From the NCBI GenBank assembly GCA_018367495.1, contig JAGZGB010000073.1:1-7943 (forward strand): DNA of 7,943 nt, given 5' to 3'. The DNA is from Veillonella sp. Lineage in GTDB: Bacteria; Bacillota_C; Negativicutes; Veillonellales; Veillonellaceae. The notes beneath the pieces were generated by a model. The model made no database searches. It had not been told where the DNA came from and saw only the letters and a list, made by a program, of their open reading frames with translations. The translations under genes were made by a program, and so were the position numbers. Positions 6,301 to 7,943 of the stretch are shown here, piece after piece; the stretch's first letter is position 1; each line of letters starts with the position of its first letter.

Positions 6301-6951
6301 GATGAGCAGGCCCGCTTGATGGCAGAAATTGCCGAGCTAGGCCCAGTCAATCCGAACGCTGTTGAAGAATATGAAGAAACTAAAGAGCGTTATGACTTCT
6401 TAACTACACAGTTAGTAGATTTAGATACAGCGAAGGAGCAATTGCAAGCGGTTATTGCTGAAATGGACAAGGCTATGAGTACACAGCTATACGATGTATT
6501 AGATGTAGTAGGTCGTAGATTCCAAGAGGTATTTAGCCAACTATTTGGCGGTGGTACGGCTCAAATTGTATTGACTGATCCAGATAATATCTTAACTGGT
6601 GGTATCGATTTCTACATTCAGCCGCCAGGGAAGAAACGTCAACAATTGACCTTGTTATCCGGTGGTGAGCGTGCCCTTACGGTTATTGCTTTATTGTTCT
6701 CGTTCCTAGATTATCGTCCTGCGCCGTTCTGCGTGCTTGATGAAGTTGACGCAGCTCTTGATGAAGCCAATGTAGAACGATTTAGTTCTTACTTAAATCG
6801 GGTAAATAAAGAAACACAATTTATCGTAGTATCGCATCGTAAAAAGACGATGGAAGCTGCCGAAGTATTACAAGGAGTGACCATGGTTGAACGAGGTGTA
6901 TCGCGATTATTAACAGTAGCATTTGAAGATGTGAAGGAGGATCTAGCATAA
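3397..6951 (+). CDS. smc: Chromosome partition/condensation protein SMC
   Basis: This is the ATPase core of the bacterial condensin, which organises and helps segregate the chromosome as a dimer with ScpA and ScpB (not in this window). It has 1184 residues, the full family length. Domain order seen: N-terminal head with Walker A GPNGSGKSN (31-39, Lys37), arginine-finger region NVRNLRGQK (52-60) and Q-loop IIGQNRIDAI (140-149, Gln143); a long heptad-rich coiled coil (about 170-505); hinge (about 524-663, ending GGSLTGG at 657-663); a returning coiled coil (about 680-1000); and the C-terminal head with signature LLSGGER (1086-1092), Walker B CVLDEVD (1112-1118, catalytic Glu1116), D-loop AALDEA and switch His1147 in VVSHRK. 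The Q-loop reads GQN where many SMCs have GQG, probably a lineage variant. No frameshift or gap is apparent. It overlaps ftsY by one base, which implies co-transcription. Confidence 0.97.
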   Translation: MQLLRLELKGFKSFADKTVVKFSPGMTAVIGPNGSGKSNITDAMKWVLGESNVRNLRGQKAEDIIFSGTEKRKPMSAAEVTLVFDNSDHQLDVDMAEVAITRRIYRTGESEFLINKRSCRLKDIHLLLADTGLGKDSMAIIGQNRIDAILNSKPEERRLIFEDVAGISRFKINKEDALRRIASTDRNMERVRDVMATIEEQLGPLSEKAEKTKKYMNLSRTKRDYDGALGFHNYKTSDRLLTRFENDNISFKNEEIELQTELSKLEARRYTLQSSSTKEQEQLKLWEAQYTEKQRDEERLAGQLRLLEEQLKTAHRELDETSMRISELEATKKGEEQQLRILNQLIQDESAQLIEKESKLEELESNYKKSVEDVSAEQAKFQSLQSNREAFEQHQLELVSAIETAKASIRSLEARKEESTKQCEVLKTEIGQVDSELQVARGEFDTLGQQFNAISAQRQALVDGGKEAVMQVREERKELQKLRTQEQRVKGRIELLAQWEEQHEGYLEGTKNILNGIGAWREQITGAVGDLFTVEDKYTTAIETALGGSVNHVVTTTARAAAEGVNYLKSIQGGRVTFLPMDSVKGKPYDTPALHESCVIGTAVDCISFDNTYAHIFQYLLGRTLVVSSMDDAIGLQKKYNQQLRIVTLTGEQFQPGGSLTGGATKRKRASVLSRKEEAASLEQELVHIEEQIRSLTASLENLEKRVEEAEKERGTLDESYQHTNLLYVASETKVQNIQNQMERKKRVLCEEEQRLLQIDIDLASTTANLKDQETALASLQEDHGVDGNQGALMERLTVLQKVQQEAYETFTEARLTCDTLRQTIKEHEAQREQRNQSITNIVERLTPLGNLLISTTERCEVELPKAKELADRELASATAEVERLRALRDEAYNKTSTGREEMESILGEQDRLNQRYKVVQGRLVDMEGKITRHRMDCERFVEELQELGFTLEDAQALRIEGSVNDWKDEQARLMAEIAELGPVNPNAVEEYEETKERYDFLTTQLVDLDTAKEQLQAVIAEMDKAMSTQLYDVLDVVGRRFQEVFSQLFGGGTAQIVLTDPDNILTGGIDFYIQPPGKKRQQLTLLSGGERALTVIALLFSFLDYRPAPFCVLDEVDAALDEANVERFSSYLNRVNKETQFIVVSHRKKTMEAAEVLQGVTMVERGVSRLLTVAFEDVKEDLA
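6934..6940 (+). promoter_or_regulatory. Ribosome binding site of ftsY inside the end of smc
   Basis: AAGGAGG lies within the Lys-Glu-Asp codons of SMC and ends ten bases before the ftsY ATG at 6951. Unlike rnc, ftsY therefore has a strong binding site of its own as well as a TAATG overlap, which should allow both coupled and independent initiation. Confidence 0.8.
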
Positions 6952-7886
6952 TGGCATTTGGATTCTTTGATAAAATTAAAGACGGCTTAGAGAAAACTCG
7001 TAAGTCCTTTGTAAAAAATGTTGAAAGTATCGTTATTGGTTATGCACAAATCGATGATGATTTCTTAGATGATTTAGAAGCAGTTATGCTTACTAGTGAC
7101 CTTGGTCCTAAAACGACAGAATATTTGATGAAAGAAATTCGTCGTGGTGTAACAGAAGGTGTTATTAACAATACTGGTGATGTAATGCCATTCATGGAAG
7201 ACCGTATCACAGAAATGTTAGTTGACCAAGAAGATGAAATTACACTCCATCACCCAGAGGTTATCCTTGTAGTTGGGGTAAACGGTGTTGGTAAAACTAC
7301 GACTATCGCTAAGTTAGCTAACTATTACACTAAAGAAGGGAAAAAGGTAATTATTGCTGCAGGTGATACATTCCGTGCCGCTGCGGCTGATCAATTATCT
7401 ATCTGGGCAGATCGCGTAGGTGTACCTATCGTTAAACATAAAGAAGGGGCTGATCCTGCAGCTGTTGTATACGATGCAATGGAAGCAGCTAAAGCTCGTA
7501 ATGCAGACCTCGTTATCGTCGATACAGCAGGTCGTCTACATACTAAAGTTAATCTTATGGAAGAACTTAAAAAGATGGGCCGCGTAGCGAATAACCACGT
7601 AGAAGGAGCACCACATCAAACATTGCTCGTTCTTGATGGTACTACAGGTCAAAATGCAGTAAGTCAAGCCAAATTATTTGGCCAAGCAGTACCCGTAAAT
7701 GGTATTGTTGTGACTAAGCTTGATGGTACAGCAAAAGGTGGTGTAGTTATCTCTATTAAAGAGGAACTAGGTGTACCTGTACGCTGGATTGGCGTTGGAG
7801 AAGGCATGGATGACTTGCGTCCGTTTAATGCGAAAGAATTTGCTAATGCACTATTTAATAAAGGAATGATTCAAGGTGACAAATAA
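6951..7886 (+). CDS. ftsY: Signal recognition particle receptor FtsY
   Basis: This GTPase is the membrane-associated receptor that docks SRP (Ffh plus 4.5S/scRNA) carrying ribosomes translating membrane proteins. Seen: an amphipathic, Phe- and Lys-rich N-terminus ([20 protein letters not shown]) fitting the lipid-binding helix; a helical N domain to about residue 95; and the G domain with P-loop GVNGVGKTT (109-117), insertion-box region [12 protein letters not shown] (138-149), G3 DTAGRLH (191-197), G4 [10 protein letters not shown] (255-264) and closing loop [12 protein letters not shown] (281-292). The [10 protein letters not shown] form and the acidic closing loop favour FtsY over Ffh, and no M domain follows. 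At 311 residues it is an NG-only receptor without the long acidic A domain of E. coli FtsY, as is usual in Firmicutes. It is probably co-transcribed with smc, the order also known from Bacillus. Confidence 0.97.
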   Translation: MAFGFFDKIKDGLEKTRKSFVKNVESIVIGYAQIDDDFLDDLEAVMLTSDLGPKTTEYLMKEIRRGVTEGVINNTGDVMPFMEDRITEMLVDQEDEITLHHPEVILVVGVNGVGKTTTIAKLANYYTKEGKKVIIAAGDTFRAAAADQLSIWADRVGVPIVKHKEGADPAAVVYDAMEAAKARNADLVIVDTAGRLHTKVNLMEELKKMGRVANNHVEGAPHQTLLVLDGTTGQNAVSQAKLFGQAVPVNGIVVTKLDGTAKGGVVISIKEELGVPVRWIGVGEGMDDLRPFNAKEFANALFNKGMIQGDK

Positions 7887-7943
7887 ATATAACCGGGAAT
7901 TCTTACTTGAATATGTAGAATCTGAAAATAAAAAAAATGAATG
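7876..7943 (+). CDS. 5' end of a downstream gene, unidentified (partial)
   Basis: A GTG at 7876 opens a frame that stays free of stops to the window edge and encodes about 22 residues (beginning [16 protein letters not shown], if GTG is the start). It overlaps the end of ftsY by 11 bases. AAGGA at 7861-7865 lies ten bases before the GTG, a usable ribosome binding site. No terminator or promoter separates it from ftsY, which suggests the same operon. In Bacillus ftsY is followed by ylxM and ffh, but the visible residues do not let me assign this frame to either. Alternative starts (ATG at 7937 or 7941) have no binding site. The short length leaves real doubt. Confidence 0.45.
   Translation, partial: MTNKYNREFLLEYVESENKKNE

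Noticed and set aside
6951..7886. FtsY as truncated, because it lacks the acidic A domain
   Set aside because: NG-only FtsY of about 310-330 residues is normal in Firmicutes, and its start has a strong ribosome binding site.

Overview
The window looks like a chromosomal housekeeping region from a low-GC, Gram-negative-type Firmicute. The gene order fabF - rnc - radical SAM gene - smc - ftsY, AT-rich spacers, GGAGG-type ribosome binding sites and protein sequences of Clostridia/Negativicutes character suggest Negativicutes, probably Veillonella. That placement comes from recall of gene order and sequence style, not from a search. All genes lie on the + strand. I see no mobile element, CRISPR array, tRNA or rRNA.

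Layout: (1) 1-2014 holds fabF (chain-elongating ketoacyl-ACP synthase, TTG start) and rnc (RNase III). They share the A of a TAATG junction and are probably the end of a fatty-acid-synthesis operon that enters from the left. (2) 2015-2038 is a clear intrinsic terminator. (3) 2039-2208 is a very AT-rich spacer with a long imperfect inverted repeat (2092-2117 with 2147-2172), two copies of a 12-bp palindrome, and a possible seven-codon leader ORF that starts in the loop and runs through the 3' arm. This is the least explained and most interesting part of the window. (4) 2209-3351 encodes an Elp3-like radical SAM enzyme without the acetyltransferase domain; its precise function is unknown to me. 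(5) An extended -10 promoter overlaps the last codons of that gene and probably drives smc. (6) 3397-6951 is smc (full-length chromosome condensation ATPase), joined by a second TAATG overlap to ftsY (6951-7886, SRP receptor with NG domain only). (7) A further open frame begins inside the end of ftsY (GTG at 7876) and runs off the window.

Functionally the genes are classic core-cell neighbours: lipid elongation, dsRNA processing, a probable RNA- or tRNA-directed radical enzyme, chromosome organisation and co-translational membrane targeting. All the long genes appear intact, with their expected catalytic motifs. I do not find a wholly new system. The best candidate for undescribed biology is the structured leader upstream of the radical SAM gene.
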